DNA of 64,000 bases from Naumovozyma dairenensis CBS 421 (GCF_000227115.2 NC_016485.2:968025-1032024); one strand, 5' to 3'; numbered from the stretch's first letter, positions 18,495 through 29,052 are shown. The notes: generated by a model not told the origin, from the sequence alone. A program made the numbers and translations.

Positions 18495-19481
18495 ATGCGG
18501 TATTCTTCGGACTTCATTGAGGTGAACATCCCTCGTTCCTTATTAAGAATTAATGAGATTCCAACCGCAACAAGAATCTTGCTATTGGCATATATATTCA
18601 ATACATCATGCCTTTTTTACATAAGGAACTCAACTTACTACAGCCTTTTAGCATCGGATGCCTCTCTGAAGTATTCTGAAGTGATATGTCCTTTTTTACA
18701 GCTGGTACCTGAGAAACTCGCAGAATATCCACTATCGATTGTGTTTTCTAATTTCGTTGATACCGAGTTATGGAAAATCTTAGTAAACTTGGTCAACATT
18801 ATTATTGGTGGAACATTTATTGAAAAGAATTGGAATAGCTCGAGAGAGGTTCTCATCTTTACTATAGTCATTGGCTCAATTACTAATATATCCGTTGTTT
18901 TATGTACTTTCCTTTTCTCCCAATTTTTTTCTGGCTTGAATATGAAAGTTCCGATTGATGGGAATTATACAATTATTGTTGGTTTTCCGATAATATATAA
19001 ACAATTGTTGCCAGAAACAACAATTCTTAATATAAAGTCGCCAAAAATTATTGCCAAAAACTTCAGATTTAAATTATTACCCATATTTACTTTATGTCTG
19101 TTGACCGGTATGCAACTCATCTGGTTCCATCATATAGCCCAGCTGCTTTCCATATGGGTAACGTTCTTCTCATGTTGGATTTATCTAAGGTTTTTCCAAA
19201 CATTGCCTTTCAATGAAAATACGATAATCGGCGATGCTTCTGACACATTCCAACTAATATACTTTTTTCCAGATATAATAAAACCTGTGTTGAAACCCAT
19301 TTTTGACTCTGTCTACAACATTTTATGTGTCAAACTTAAGGTGATTAAACCATTCGAGGTCATAGACATCGATAAGGGAAATGATATTGCAAGCCAAAGG
19401 GGTGCGAAAAAAATTGATGCCACCGTCGAAGATAGGCGGAGGGAATTGGCTCTCATGGTCCTCCAAGAGAGGATCGTATAA
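18495..19481 (+). CDS. YOL107W: YOL107W-like Golgi multipass membrane protein (TMEM115 / rhomboid-like family)
   Basis: This 328-residue protein has about five or six hydrophobic segments: about 24-45, 92-110, 120-148, 195-215 and 220-240. The hydrophilic C-terminus from about 285 ends in the charged stretch EDRRRELALMVLQERIV. The arrangement matches S. cerevisiae YOL107W (about 342 residues), the yeast relative of human TMEM115, a Golgi protein of the rhomboid-like superfamily that lacks protease residues. The motif NIIIGGTFIEKNW around 98-111 corresponds to the family's helix with a conserved Glu and Trp. The call rests on this and on position, beside INO4 and before TPT1 as in S. cerevisiae. 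No targeting peptide is apparent, and its molecular role is not well established. Confidence 0.85.
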   Translation: MRYSSDFIEVNIPRSLLRINEIPTATRILLLAYIFNTSCLFYIRNSTYYSLLASDASLKYSEVICPFLQLVPEKLAEYPLSIVFSNFVDTELWKILVNLVNIIIGGTFIEKNWNSSREVLIFTIVIGSITNISVVLCTFLFSQFFSGLNMKVPIDGNYTIIVGFPIIYKQLLPETTILNIKSPKIIAKNFRFKLLPIFTLCLLTGMQLIWFHHIAQLLSIWVTFFSCWIYLRFFQTLPFNENTIIGDASDTFQLIYFFPDIIKPVLKPIFDSVYNILCVKLKVIKPFEVIDIDKGNDIASQRGAKKIDATVEDRRRELALMVLQERIV

Positions 19482-20944
19482 TCCATTCTGTTATAATCGA
19501 TGGTCTATTGGAGAGGCATTTATGTTGATCGCAATTCATTTTACCTATCGATTGCTTCCGTAGGACAACCGCATTTTCTCGACTGATGGGCATGTGGTTA
19601 TAGGAATAGACTGTTCTATGATCATCTATATTTCTCCCATCTACTTAGCATGCGCTTTCACAGTTTTGACTGGGACCACTCCATGCATTGTTCAAATTTA
19701 CGATATATCCTAAGACTGCTTTAATGGCAGGATATAGCTTATTTCATTTCATTTTTTGCATCAAACTTAAATTAGAATAATATAGTAAAGAAGTACAAAT
19801 AGAATTAAAAACTGTAGTACATCATTAAATAACATTGTAAATCATACCGATTATTAACGAATATATAGCTGGAAACCATAATGTGCTGCCATGATTTGCC
19901 ACTGCTTTGTTGGTTCGTGACGGGTTTAATAAAGAAGGTTCATTGTTGGAGAGACTTAGCCCGAACTCCCCTGACAAAAATCTTAATTGTATGGTTGAAC
20001 TATATCTGGGTAGAAAGAATTCTAAACAAGTGAGCTTAAATATGAACAGTTATTACAAGTATAGACACTTAGCCAATAGGAGGACTTGTGCTAGCATACC
20101 ACCAAGAAGGGAGAACATTGTTCACCTTCAGTGCTTACCAATTAATAATCGTGTAATAAGATATCAATGATTTTTGTTCTAGTATCGCGACCACCGCAAT
20201 TTCTAGATTTTTGGCGGTAAGACAAACATATGCATAATCTATATATATTTGTTTCAAGATATTTGGTGATATATGGGTAGGTTCTAGAATAGCTTCTCTG
20301 GATCAACGGAGATTGTTCAATGCAAACACCGGAGACTGCTTTCTCTTCCTTACACAATTTTCAAATGGTTTTCTATTCTGTCGTACGTCTGCATCATTCT
20401 GTTAGACTAGCTAGTTCTAAGATAGGTATAACGTCACTATTAGGTACGTTCTTGAATTATACAAAATTTATAATCTAATTATATGGCAGCTACCTGAACT
20501 AGAGTTCTTCTTGCACGACGACATGATCTTAAGTAAAGTCAGTAGGTATATGTCATGCAATGGAGCCCGACACGTATGACTAACTTTCTCGACGATAACA
20601 TCGTATTGTAGTACCAGCACGGCGTCATGGTTAGGATAATACTGCAATCCAGAGCGACTGGCCAGGTCTCTCTACACGGTTCTTAGTATAATAGCAAACC
20701 ATCCTATAGTTGTAGTGACTACTCCATTAGGTATGGGTGAATCTACCAAATGCTAACTAAAACATTCGTAACTATCATGATATGTGTCGATGCGAACAAA
20801 AAGCTAGAGAGACAATGAGTTGATTTTGTTCCTCGAATTGGTTGGTTGCCATATTTCCATAATAAATGTTAGGGTTTGAGAGTTAGACTAAAGTTATATC
20901 GTCCAGTTTACATACAAAAAATGGCTACTTAAACTTTGCTCTAT
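19482..20944. other. gene-free stretch between YOL107W and TPT1
   Basis: In S. cerevisiae WSC3, NDJ1 and ITR2 lie between these two genes. None of them is recognisable here, and only short uncharacterised frames (such as 19907-20170) occur. Both flanking genes end here (convergent), so no promoter is expected. The loss is large for such a short remnant. Confidence 0.5.
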
Positions 20945-21700
20945 TTATGGTGCATTCATAGTTAAGTCATGAGATGCCTTATCGCTATTACCGTCCAGCA
21001 TTTCATATGGTATGTTCTTGTCCTGCAACAAAGCTAATAGAATAGCCAAATTGACAGCAACAGCCTTCTTCCTTCTATTTTCAATTGGTAGTTTAATTAC
21101 GACTTTCTTGAAAAATGTAAGTCCTATATCATCCTCTGTCAGATAAACGTTGTTTAAGGACTTTACAAGCCCTATGCCATCGATCAGACTCTTATCTAAA
21201 TTCAAATATATATGTACAGGGCTAGAGAGACGCATACCACTTATTACCGAAGAATTAACGCCAGTTATGCCAGTAGCTAGGTGTACATGGTTCCTACCAC
21301 ACTTTTTAATAGCTCCTGATTCAAGAATCGCAATACAACTTGATATAGTCGTGCCATGGACCAATGTATCTGGCAGTTGAGCCAGTGTAGTTATCCTCTC
21401 CAACAACTTACCATCAGGATTGATAATTTTCATCGAATGTCCTTGGACTGCACAAATGTATTCGACATTCTCTAGTTTTTTTATGTTAAAACGCTTCTTC
21501 TCGTTTGTCTCTACTACTCGATGAATATCATCACGGGTACATTTATACGTCTTCAGCCTGTTATGCTTGAGGAGTGCAGACAAGTCAACGTAGCCATCAG
21601 AATCAATGGACAAGCCTTCCTTGACGGCCCCATGCCTGAGAAGATAGGATAAGGCCTTCGAGATCCTAATATCTCTCTTAGCGATCTCAGATTCCACCAT
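20945..21700 (-). CDS. TPT1: tRNA 2'-phosphotransferase Tpt1
   Basis: This 251-residue enzyme (S. cerevisiae 230) removes the 2'-phosphate left at the splice junction of tRNAs after intron removal, passing it to NAD to give ADP-ribose 1'',2''-cyclic phosphate. The N-terminal winged-helix lobe starts with SKALSYLLRHGA (catalytic Arg22-His23), followed by DGYVDLSALL. The ADP-ribosyltransferase-like lobe holds VHGTT at about 114, AILESGAIKKCGRNHVHLA and PVHIYLNLD. Together these supply the Arg-His-Arg-Arg active-site set. The extra length is a hydrophilic tail after ALLQDKNIPYEM. The start at 21700 is the first ATG, with no in-frame extension of family-like sequence. Orientation relative to INO4 and YOL107W is as in S. 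cerevisiae (YOL102C). Confidence 0.95.
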   Translation of the reverse strand: MVESEIAKRDIRISKALSYLLRHGAVKEGLSIDSDGYVDLSALLKHNRLKTYKCTRDDIHRVVETNEKKRFNIKKLENVEYICAVQGHSMKIINPDGKLLERITTLAQLPDTLVHGTTISSCIAILESGAIKKCGRNHVHLATGITGVNSSVISGMRLSSPVHIYLNLDKSLIDGIGLVKSLNNVYLTEDDIGLTFFKKVVIKLPIENRRKKAVAVNLAILLALLQDKNIPYEMLDGNSDKASHDLTMNAP

Positions 21701-22006
21701 TAGTTAGCCTTTCTGGTTGCATCCGATAACTGTACTTTTGCTTTTTGAAAGACAAAACGGATCTGTATTCTTCTATATGTTATCATTGAATAAGTCGACG
21801 TTAGAGCAAATAATCTTCCGGTAACAAATCAAAATATAAATTTTTATTTTATTAATAATTTCGTAAATACTTTTTAAATGTTTTACCCGGTTTATCTGGC
21901 AAGAGCGTTTGTATGTGATGTAAGGATTTAGGGCGAAGTATTTGTTAGACCATGCTTAATGGTCCGTCTGGTGTAAGCCAACGGTCTACCATTATGACTA
22001 TCTAAA
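21701..22006. other. TPT1 upstream region
   Basis: It contains a Reb1 site and a small inverted repeat (21915-21931 with 22002-22018, the latter overlapping the next feature). No gene was seen. Confidence 0.5.
21883..21890 (+). promoter_or_regulatory. Reb1 site upstream of TPT1
   Basis: TTACCCGG is the strong Reb1 consensus, 183 bp upstream of the TPT1 start in an A/T-rich stretch, as expected for a nucleosome-depleted promoter. Confidence 0.55.
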
Positions 22007-22350
22007 TCCGTACATCACCGCCATTTATCTTACTCCTAGCGCGCTTAGCGTCGAGAAGAGATGAGTATATAGTGTATGGTTCCCATGAGCAATTGCAACT
22101 ATCGCTTATTGTTAGTGTATACATTATGTATTAGATAAAAGAATAAGGAATAATATTAACATCGAGTATAGAGAGAGTCAATGTTAATACTATTTCTCAG
22201 CTTATTATATCTAATACATAATATGTACTATTATACAATACTAACTATAAGCGCTAGTTATAAGTGTTTATAATGAACAAAGACTGTTATACTCATCTCT
22301 TCTCGAGGCGAAGTGCCCCATAAGTAAGACAAGTAGCGGTGGTGTACGGA
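22007..22350. repeat. 344-bp imperfect palindrome (foldback)
   Basis: The left arm begins TCCGTACATCACCGCC and the right arm ends AGCGGTGGTGTACGGA, its reverse complement with few changes. The correspondence continues inward through TCGAGAAGAGATGAGTATA (left, about 22051) and its inverse (right, about 22290), AGTATTG/TTAGTGTATAC-type sequence, and TATGTATTAGAT (left) with ATCTAATACATA (right). It meets near 22178 almost without a spacer. The arms are diverged by substitutions and indels, so it is not a recent hairpin duplication. It has no coding capacity. It separates the INO4-TPT1 block from ALR1. Confidence 0.75.
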
Positions 22351-22810
22351 GTTCCAACAATAATAAAGGCAGAGTTTTATGGTCATCTATTTTCCTCGCG
22401 CGGGCGGCGACAGAAATCTGTGATATGAATTAACGATGAAGTACGGAGGGTAATGATCGTAAATGAGCTTAACCTATAAGAGAAACAATTGAAACAAGAT
22501 AATATCTTGCAGCCTGCTATTTAACAGTGAAAAGATAGGAGAAAAGTTAATATAAGGTAGAATATATTGAAGGTTGCGAATAAAGATACATAGGAAATGG
22601 TAAGAAGAGAATATAAGCGTTTGTAACTATGAGGATCTAGAGATCTGATGGAAAATAACGAAGGTTCCGAGCACGACAATGGGGATGGGGGCAACTGGAG
22701 AACCAGCACGAAAGGAGTAAATACGTACCTTTAATTTTGTGTGCAAATAAGATTGTGGTTTGATTTGGTGTTATATAGTCTAATTGACAGTGTATGTCCA
22801 ATAGGCTATA
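22351..22810. other. gene-free stretch between the palindrome and ALR1
   Basis: No gene was seen. The right part is the 3' flank of ALR1 (minus strand). A GC-rich patch (CTCGCGCGGGCGGCG) at about 22395 is unusual for the region. Confidence 0.4.
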
Positions 22811-25342
22811 TCAATCATAGCGGCTGTATTTACTCGGTAAACTGGCTATGGACTTATTCGACGGGTGATTCCATTGCGACCTCATCTGCCTATCTTTGGA
22901 TTTATTTAAAGATTGCTCATTTTTGGGCAAAAAGTTGGATATGATCGACTTCGATCCACTCTCAGCTGCTTCGTTTAACGTCGTAGGGGGATCAATCCTT
23001 TTAATCCAAAACGAAGCTAAGAACCAACCGCAAACTGCTAGGAATACGAGGACCCCTAAAATACCAAACCACCAACCAAGATGTTCAGTATCATTTCCAG
23101 GGACTTTTACGTTCATACCAAACAACCCTGTTATCACATTTAATGGAACTAACATTGTACCGATCATTGTGACTTTACCTAGCATTTCGGTAACTTTGTT
23201 ATTAGAATTAAAGGACTCTACTTGTAACTGTGCTAGGTAATTGGAATGTGAGCGTGAAAAAATTTTCTCGTATGATAGTAGATTCTGATACATTGTAAGC
23301 AAATGATCCTGGATATCACCTAAATATAAAGCAATGTCACCTCTCGGTTGAGTGGTCAATCTATTATATGAATTTGGGAGGTGGTTGGTAAAATTTGGCT
23401 CTGATCCACTTTGCAAGTTCGCTATATTAATTTGGGAGGTCAATGCTGGTCCAATCCCATTAGCTTCATCTTGACATCTTTTGGCAAACATTTTTATGAC
23501 ATCTGCCTTCCCACTAAGTAACCTCATTAAAGTCATTGTCTTACGTCTACTTTCACCGATCTTTTGTAACATTCTAGCAAAATCCATATCTCTTGCCATA
23601 AAGACAGAGTCTTCAATAGCATCTGCCTCGTACTCCAGGGACTGGATAACAGGTGCAAAACTATCAGTGATATCATCAATGAGTGCATAACATAGCCAAT
23701 CAGAATTAACATTGACATAATCCCGTAGTTGTCTTACACGTCTCCTAACATTCGCACAATGTGAAATAGGTCCGAAATGGAAAGACAGGACGCCTGACCT
23801 GAAGACGACAATATATACATTAATTGGTTCAAGAAAGTCCTCTGATTCCTTGTCATTTTCGAACGTATGGAAGCACACAAAATAATACGATTTGAACAGT
23901 TCCACTTTTTCTCTTGTTTCCTGCATTCTAATATCTTCGGCTGTCAACGGATGAATTCCAAAGGCCTTTGCAAAACAACGCATTTCGTCGTCTGTGGGAC
24001 AGCTACAATCTAACCACCATGTTGGTTCCCCCCCTCTAAACAAATCATAAAATGATTGTTTGGATTTCACCAAGGAGGCAACATCTGGTGAGTGTGTAGT
24101 CTCCTCTGACTCAGAACAGAAAAAAGAAAACCTGTCAGGAACATTGAATGTTTCATTGCCATAGGCGAAATCAGATACTCCAATATCGTTACCTGAATAA
24201 TCTGCTTCGATTTTGTTGTTCCCAAAGGATACACCAGGAGTATTTCCAAAATAGCTTGATGGCAGTTTTTCTTTGTTTTCTTCCTCCTCTTTATGCTCAT
24301 CTTCTTCTAGAGCTTCGTTATAATTATCAGTCTTCTCCTGTGAAATGTTGGCTACTTTGGGAGTATACTTCAGAGCAGCTGATGAAGACGAGGTAGAAGT
24401 ACATGTAGACATCGCACCTCCATTCTGGAAATATGATGACGCAGACTGTTGATTCGTGTTCAGCGAAGTTACATATTGTTTTTTAAGATCATTACAATGT
24501 TCCGCAAATTCTTCTAGTTCATCAAAATCGATTCCATTAACTCGGGTATGCAATTGAGGTGGCATTGGAAAACAAACATCTTCCTCTGTTTCTTGGGAGT
24601 CACCGGAAAGTTGAGACGCATCACTGTCAAATGATGCCCTCGTTTGCTTTTTCTTTGGTGGCTGTGGTATTTGAGATGGGAGATTATCATCTGATAAATC
24701 TCTCCTTGTCGAAGTATGGTTGGAAATTGTTTCTTTGAGATGGGTTAAAGGCTTAATTGAAGGAAAGTCAGATGCGTCGGAGTTTGTTCTTGATCTTGAT
24801 CTTGTTCTTCCTTGTTCCTTTCTTTTTTGATGATCGAAGGTGTCTCTTTCAGAATGAGTTTTTGGTAGCGACATAACTGGATTTGGTTTCTCCTGATCGT
24901 GAAGTACATCCTGCTTTTTGTTTTCTGTTTCTTTGTTTAGGTTCTGGTTTCTATCTTCAGCAAATAATTGTTTTTGGTGAGCGATAGAGTATGATAATCG
25001 GGATGGCCTCGCATTAGAGGTAAGAATTTCAGTCGTCCTTAATTGTCTGTGCCCCAGAGGATGGTCAGTATCGTATTCCATAGCTGGGAAACGATTTTTT
25101 TGGATAGCCGATGGAGTATTCGCATTGCGGAATGACGGGTGGGGTTCCTTTTCAGAACTATTATCCTGTTGAACTTCTGGGTTCTTACGGATGGGTAAGG
25201 AGTCTGCTTGTTGTCTATGATCATATAATTCATTATGGTCTTCCGTTTTCATAGAAACCATAGATCCTGCCACAGAGGTTGTTGGCGATAATTCTGGGGA
25301 CAAATTCTCTGACAAGTCTGTAGAATGAATCGATGTAGTCAT
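22811..25342 (-). CDS. ALR1: Plasma-membrane Mg2+ transporter Alr1 (CorA family)
   Basis: This 843-residue protein (S. cerevisiae Alr1 has 859) is a divalent-cation channel that takes up Mg2+ at the plasma membrane. The first 420 residues are a low-complexity Ser/Glu/Asn-rich cytosolic tail with an RSRSRTNSD patch. The CorA domain follows, from about 420 (GGEPTWWLDCSCPTDDEM) through a long helical stalk. Two membrane segments lie near the C-terminus: TM1 ends in the family's selectivity motif GMNV (context LFGMNVKVPGND), and TM2 is WWFGILGVLVFLAVCGWF. A basic cytosolic tail with NEQSLNKS follows. S. cerevisiae Alr1 is regulated by Mg2+-dependent turnover, and its N-terminal tail is a likely site for that. 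ALR1 (YOL130W) is not next to TPT1 in S. cerevisiae. It shares a 704-bp divergent promoter with HAL9. ALR2 is the alternative ohnolog. Confidence 0.92.
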   Translation of the reverse strand: MTTSIHSTDLSENLSPELSPTTSVAGSMVSMKTEDHNELYDHRQQADSLPIRKNPEVQQDNSSEKEPHPSFRNANTPSAIQKNRFPAMEYDTDHPLGHRQLRTTEILTSNARPSRLSYSIAHQKQLFAEDRNQNLNKETENKKQDVLHDQEKPNPVMSLPKTHSERDTFDHQKRKEQGRTRSRSRTNSDASDFPSIKPLTHLKETISNHTSTRRDLSDDNLPSQIPQPPKKKQTRASFDSDASQLSGDSQETEEDVCFPMPPQLHTRVNGIDFDELEEFAEHCNDLKKQYVTSLNTNQQSASSYFQNGGAMSTCTSTSSSSAALKYTPKVANISQEKTDNYNEALEEDEHKEEEENKEKLPSSYFGNTPGVSFGNNKIEADYSGNDIGVSDFAYGNETFNVPDRFSFFCSESEETTHSPDVASLVKSKQSFYDLFRGGEPTWWLDCSCPTDDEMRCFAKAFGIHPLTAEDIRMQETREKVELFKSYYFVCFHTFENDKESEDFLEPINVYIVVFRSGVLSFHFGPISHCANVRRRVRQLRDYVNVNSDWLCYALIDDITDSFAPVIQSLEYEADAIEDSVFMARDMDFARMLQKIGESRRKTMTLMRLLSGKADVIKMFAKRCQDEANGIGPALTSQINIANLQSGSEPNFTNHLPNSYNRLTTQPRGDIALYLGDIQDHLLTMYQNLLSYEKIFSRSHSNYLAQLQVESFNSNNKVTEMLGKVTMIGTMLVPLNVITGLFGMNVKVPGNDTEHLGWWFGILGVLVFLAVCGWFLASFWIKRIDPPTTLNEAAESGSKSIISNFLPKNEQSLNKSKDRQMRSQWNHPSNKSIASLPSKYSRYD

Positions 25343-26046
25343 TATTCCCTTAGCTACTGTTGGATTTTTTTGTTTGATTGTCTATGCTGTCTTTCAATAT
25401 TACCAAACAGGTTACTTATGGTGCTTTTTTTGATGATGTGCAATGACTTATACCACAGTTATTAACGACGTATGTAGAGTACTCATGAGTTGTATGGCTT
25501 CCTTCTTGAAACTTGTCGAGAACTGAGAGGACAACCTCAAATAAGTTGATTATATTAAGAAGAACGAAATATTATTCAGTATCTTTTCTATTACGATTGG
25601 CAGGTTGAGAAGAATCAGTAAAACTCTAAAGTTTGCTACTAACGGCAGTTGGGATAACCCAGAACTAGAACTAGAACTAGAACCAGAAACAGAACGGAGA
25701 AGAATGGGCGGAGAGCCAAAAAAAACAAAAAAAAATACCGGGACGGGACGATAGACAAGAATTATGTTAAGCTGTGGTGTGCTGATTTTTCTACCAACGA
25801 TATAAGATTAAAAGTTCCATATCAATAGTTTAACGTAACATATCTGTTATAGGCACTCTGCTTCTTCGTCGAACTTACAGTATCTAATAAAGCTACCTCT
25901 GGAGAGCGGAAGAAAAGATATACATGTGCTAGATTTTCATCGCCACTCAAGATAAATACGAATACACATAGACTTATATTGGCGAATAAAAAAATATATA
26001 TATATAGGATCTAAAGCAAGGAAGTTACGATTTTTTAGTTAATTTC
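25343..26046. other. divergent promoter region ALR1 / HAL9
   Basis: This is shared upstream DNA of outward-facing genes. It has imperfect hexamer repeats (AGAACT units, about 25661-25695), a poly(A) tract at about 25719-25735 and a (TA)n run just before HAL9 (about 25990-26005). No gene was seen. Confidence 0.55.
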
Positions 26047-29000
26047 ATGATGCAAGATAACATTGATGAAAGCAAGAAATCACAGAACCCTATCGAAACC
26101 CGTTTGTTAGGTCAAGAGCTTTTAGGAGAGCAATATTGGAGAATGGCCGAAACACATCAAATTTCAGGGAAAGAGGCAAACTTTGAACCTACTACCGCTG
26201 CAGAGCTTTCAGCTCCGAATCCAGCTTCGTCCCCTTCGCTAATAGAAGCGCAGAAGAACATTGAGAGGGAAGGAAATAATGACGTTCATTTTGAAATTAA
26301 TAATGAGAGCAATATACTCAATCACCCACCAAAGAAGAGGGCATCAAAAGCATGCGATCTATGCCGAAGGAGAAAAATCAAATGTGACGCATTTGACGAC
26401 AGACTAAAGAAGTGTTCAAACTGTATTAAGTACCATTCAGAGTGTACTTTTTCAAACCAGAATAAAAGGAAAGGAGATTTAATTGAAAAAGCGGAGGAAT
26501 CAAAGCGCAGTCGAAGTAAAGCTGATATTGCTTCTGCACTAATGCAAAGTACTGAATTCGCACCGCAGGCGTCCGTTGAAATACCTCAACGTACATTAGC
26601 TGAAAAACGATTACCCGATCAACTTACCAGTAAGCAGGAGGATGCTGGTGTCACCCTTCAAACAACTAGCGTTCCTTTGAAAGAGGCGGGCTTGAACGAT
26701 TCTAAAACAACCAATATTTCACAATTCAAAATACCAGACTCCCTGAATTCGAAAATAGAGAAGTTGGACAGAAAGGTTGCTGTCGTTATTGATAATATGG
26801 CGAGATTTGAGTGGTTGTTGGATAAGTTAATAAAGAAGACTGAAAATCCAAACCCAACCTTAAACAGTTCAAGAAAACCTCGTCGTAAACTCTATTCGAC
26901 TGCAATATTGACGGCACCCAAAATAGAATGGGTTAAATACAAACTTTCTCCACTTACATCGGACTTACAATTTATTTCTCCAATAAATAGTATTTTAAGC
27001 ATTTCATTAAAATGGTATGTCGTTCAAGTTCGGAAATTAATGAGTGGCAATGTGATTACTCAAGGCCTGACTCAGTCTCAGTATTACTCATTGCCAGATA
27101 AGAACCTGGCAACACGCCTGTTGATCAATTTTCACCAATTCTGTATTTCGTCCGTCACTGGAATTATTAAGTTAGAAGAATGTCTCTCTTTGGCTAGCAG
27201 ATATTACGATAATGTGGCCAGAGAGACTATGACATATCCGGAATTATTCCTATTGAATGTGTGTGTTTGTTCGGGGGCAAGTATAACTAGGAAAATGGAT
27301 TCAATGGTAAACGAGCATAGGCTCCTCCAAATTATAGAAAACGAAACTTTTTTCAATAGCAATCAATACTATCATAAACTATCAATGGTGTGTGCTCACA
27401 CAAAGACAATACAGGCGTTGCTAATATACTATCACTATTTACAGGATAATGTCAGTACTGAACTTGCTGTTCCCGTTTTAGATACAGCTGTGAGGTTTGC
27501 AATGGAACTTCGTCTCAAACGAAAAAAAATACATATGAGCTTTTTAGATGTTAATGAAGTACTCGACAGGGGTAGTCTTTGGTGGCATTGTTTTTCTGCG
27601 GATGCGAGAGCATCTATGATCCTATCAAGACCGCCAATTATCAGTTTGGATAACATGGACGTTCTCACAGATGCAGGATATTTCGACTTGCTCAAGAAAA
27701 ATATTCTACCGAAACTTGTCAAAGATACAGTGGCCATTGAAAAAATTGACAATGTACATAAGGCATTAGATATAATTGGTAATCATTGTGAATATTTCCC
27801 TTTTTTTATATCATATTTTGTTTCAAAACTTCTCAGCCTTGAATCTAGAGTCTTTTCTCAATGTTTTGCTGTCAGAAGTACATTGCACCTATCTTTTGAC
27901 GAAATACTACATAGCATTTCTGATCTGAACAAAGAATTAAGGACATGGTTCGATAAATTACCACCTGCAATGAAATTGGAGAGCTATAAGCAGTATCTAT
28001 CGCTATTGCTTATGGACCCAACCATTCATAATACAACACTATCATTCAAAGTTGCATGTTCTCAAGTAATAAGTTGCCACCTTCATTATTTATACTTAAC
28101 GAATATATTGAGTATGTTTGCTTGTTCGTTCATTCTAGACAATCAGAACTTGTTTACCGATTCCACTCACGATGTGCCTGCCGTCTTCAAAACATTTTGT
28201 GAACAATCTAAGATGGCCAGTATAACTGCATTGAAAGTATTTCAGTCCTTGGAATATCAACCTTGTATGCACAATGATATGTTATACCCTTTTTCAACTG
28301 CTGTATTTGTGTTAATTTTCTTTATTATCGATGGGCTTGAGGATGATAATTCAGGGGATCTTATATCTCTTCTAAATTTATTACATGATTCCCATATTCA
28401 TTTGGTGGGAGATAATCAAAGGAATTTATCTTATAATAACATGAAATGGAGCACCACAGTTTTCATGTATTCTTTTCTGTTAAAGAATATTATTTCAAAG
28501 ATGAAAGAGATGCCGATGTTCCGGGGCTCTCTAAATATTGATGAGAGCTATTATGATAGTATTTTATCAAGCTTATTGACTTCATCCAATTCCATAAAAA
28601 CAGAAGCAGTTCAAGAGTATATCGACACACTGAAGTCGATGGGAGTTCATAGCGGCGATTTTGATGATATTGATGAGATAGGCTTCAACAACAAACCATC
28701 CAGTAATTCTAGAGACACAGAAACAATATTGAACCCTTTCAAGGATGTATCTTCAGAATTTTTCCAACTCTTGAAGTCATCTAATTTTATTGGCAATATT
28801 AGACGGGAGGCAAATTTACCAGATAAAGTAGAGGAGGCTGATAACTCACTGTTCGCTAATTTTCCCTATCCATTATCGTTTATTTATCCAAGGTATAGAT
28901 CATCGAAAGGAATTGACATAAATGAGGAGTGGCGTAAAAGTGAAGTTCTCCAGGCAAAGCAGCAACAACCTTCACAAATAAAAGAATTATTGCCTTTCGG

Positions 29001-29052
29001 AAGTTTATTATTTGATCGGGATTTCTCAGTTATGAATATTTTCAGCAACTAG
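26047..29052 (+). CDS. HAL9: Zn(II)2Cys6 transcription factor, Hal9/Tbs1 family
   Basis: This 1001-residue protein (S. cerevisiae Hal9 about 1030) has a Gal4-type binuclear zinc cluster at 103-133 (Cys 103, 106, 113, 123, 126, 133) in the context KRASKACDLCRRRKIKCD...CSNC. The linker and dimerisation segment NSKIEKLDRKVAVVIDNMAR (about 236-256) is close to Hal9's SKIEKLDRKMSYIIDSVARLEWLLDK. The middle homology region follows, with RRKLYSTAILTA, ILSISLKWY and LWWHCFSADARASMILSRPP. The C-terminus LPFGSLLFDRDFSV also matches Hal9. In S. cerevisiae, Hal9 overexpression raises salt tolerance through the Na+-ATPase gene ENA1. TBS1 is its ohnolog and cannot be excluded, but position among other YOL genes favours HAL9. 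The ATG at 26047 is followed directly by a second Met, and either may be used. Confidence 0.88.
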   Translation: MMQDNIDESKKSQNPIETRLLGQELLGEQYWRMAETHQISGKEANFEPTTAAELSAPNPASSPSLIEAQKNIEREGNNDVHFEINNESNILNHPPKKRASKACDLCRRRKIKCDAFDDRLKKCSNCIKYHSECTFSNQNKRKGDLIEKAEESKRSRSKADIASALMQSTEFAPQASVEIPQRTLAEKRLPDQLTSKQEDAGVTLQTTSVPLKEAGLNDSKTTNISQFKIPDSLNSKIEKLDRKVAVVIDNMARFEWLLDKLIKKTENPNPTLNSSRKPRRKLYSTAILTAPKIEWVKYKLSPLTSDLQFISPINSILSISLKWYVVQVRKLMSGNVITQGLTQSQYYSLPDKNLATRLLINFHQFCISSVTGIIKLEECLSLASRYYDNVARETMTYPELFLLNVCVCSGASITRKMDSMVNEHRLLQIIENETFFNSNQYYHKLSMVCAHTKTIQALLIYYHYLQDNVSTELAVPVLDTAVRFAMELRLKRKKIHMSFLDVNEVLDRGSLWWHCFSADARASMILSRPPIISLDNMDVLTDAGYFDLLKKNILPKLVKDTVAIEKIDNVHKALDIIGNHCEYFPFFISYFVSKLLSLESRVFSQCFAVRSTLHLSFDEILHSISDLNKELRTWFDKLPPAMKLESYKQYLSLLLMDPTIHNTTLSFKVACSQVISCHLHYLYLTNILSMFACSFILDNQNLFTDSTHDVPAVFKTFCEQSKMASITALKVFQSLEYQPCMHNDMLYPFSTAVFVLIFFIIDGLEDDNSGDLISLLNLLHDSHIHLVGDNQRNLSYNNMKWSTTVFMYSFLLKNIISKMKEMPMFRGSLNIDESYYDSILSSLLTSSNSIKTEAVQEYIDTLKSMGVHSGDFDDIDEIGFNNKPSSNSRDTETILNPFKDVSSEFFQLLKSSNFIGNIRREANLPDKVEEADNSLFANFPYPLSFIYPRYRSSKGIDINEEWRKSEVLQAKQQQPSQIKELLPFGSLLFDRDFSVMNIFSN

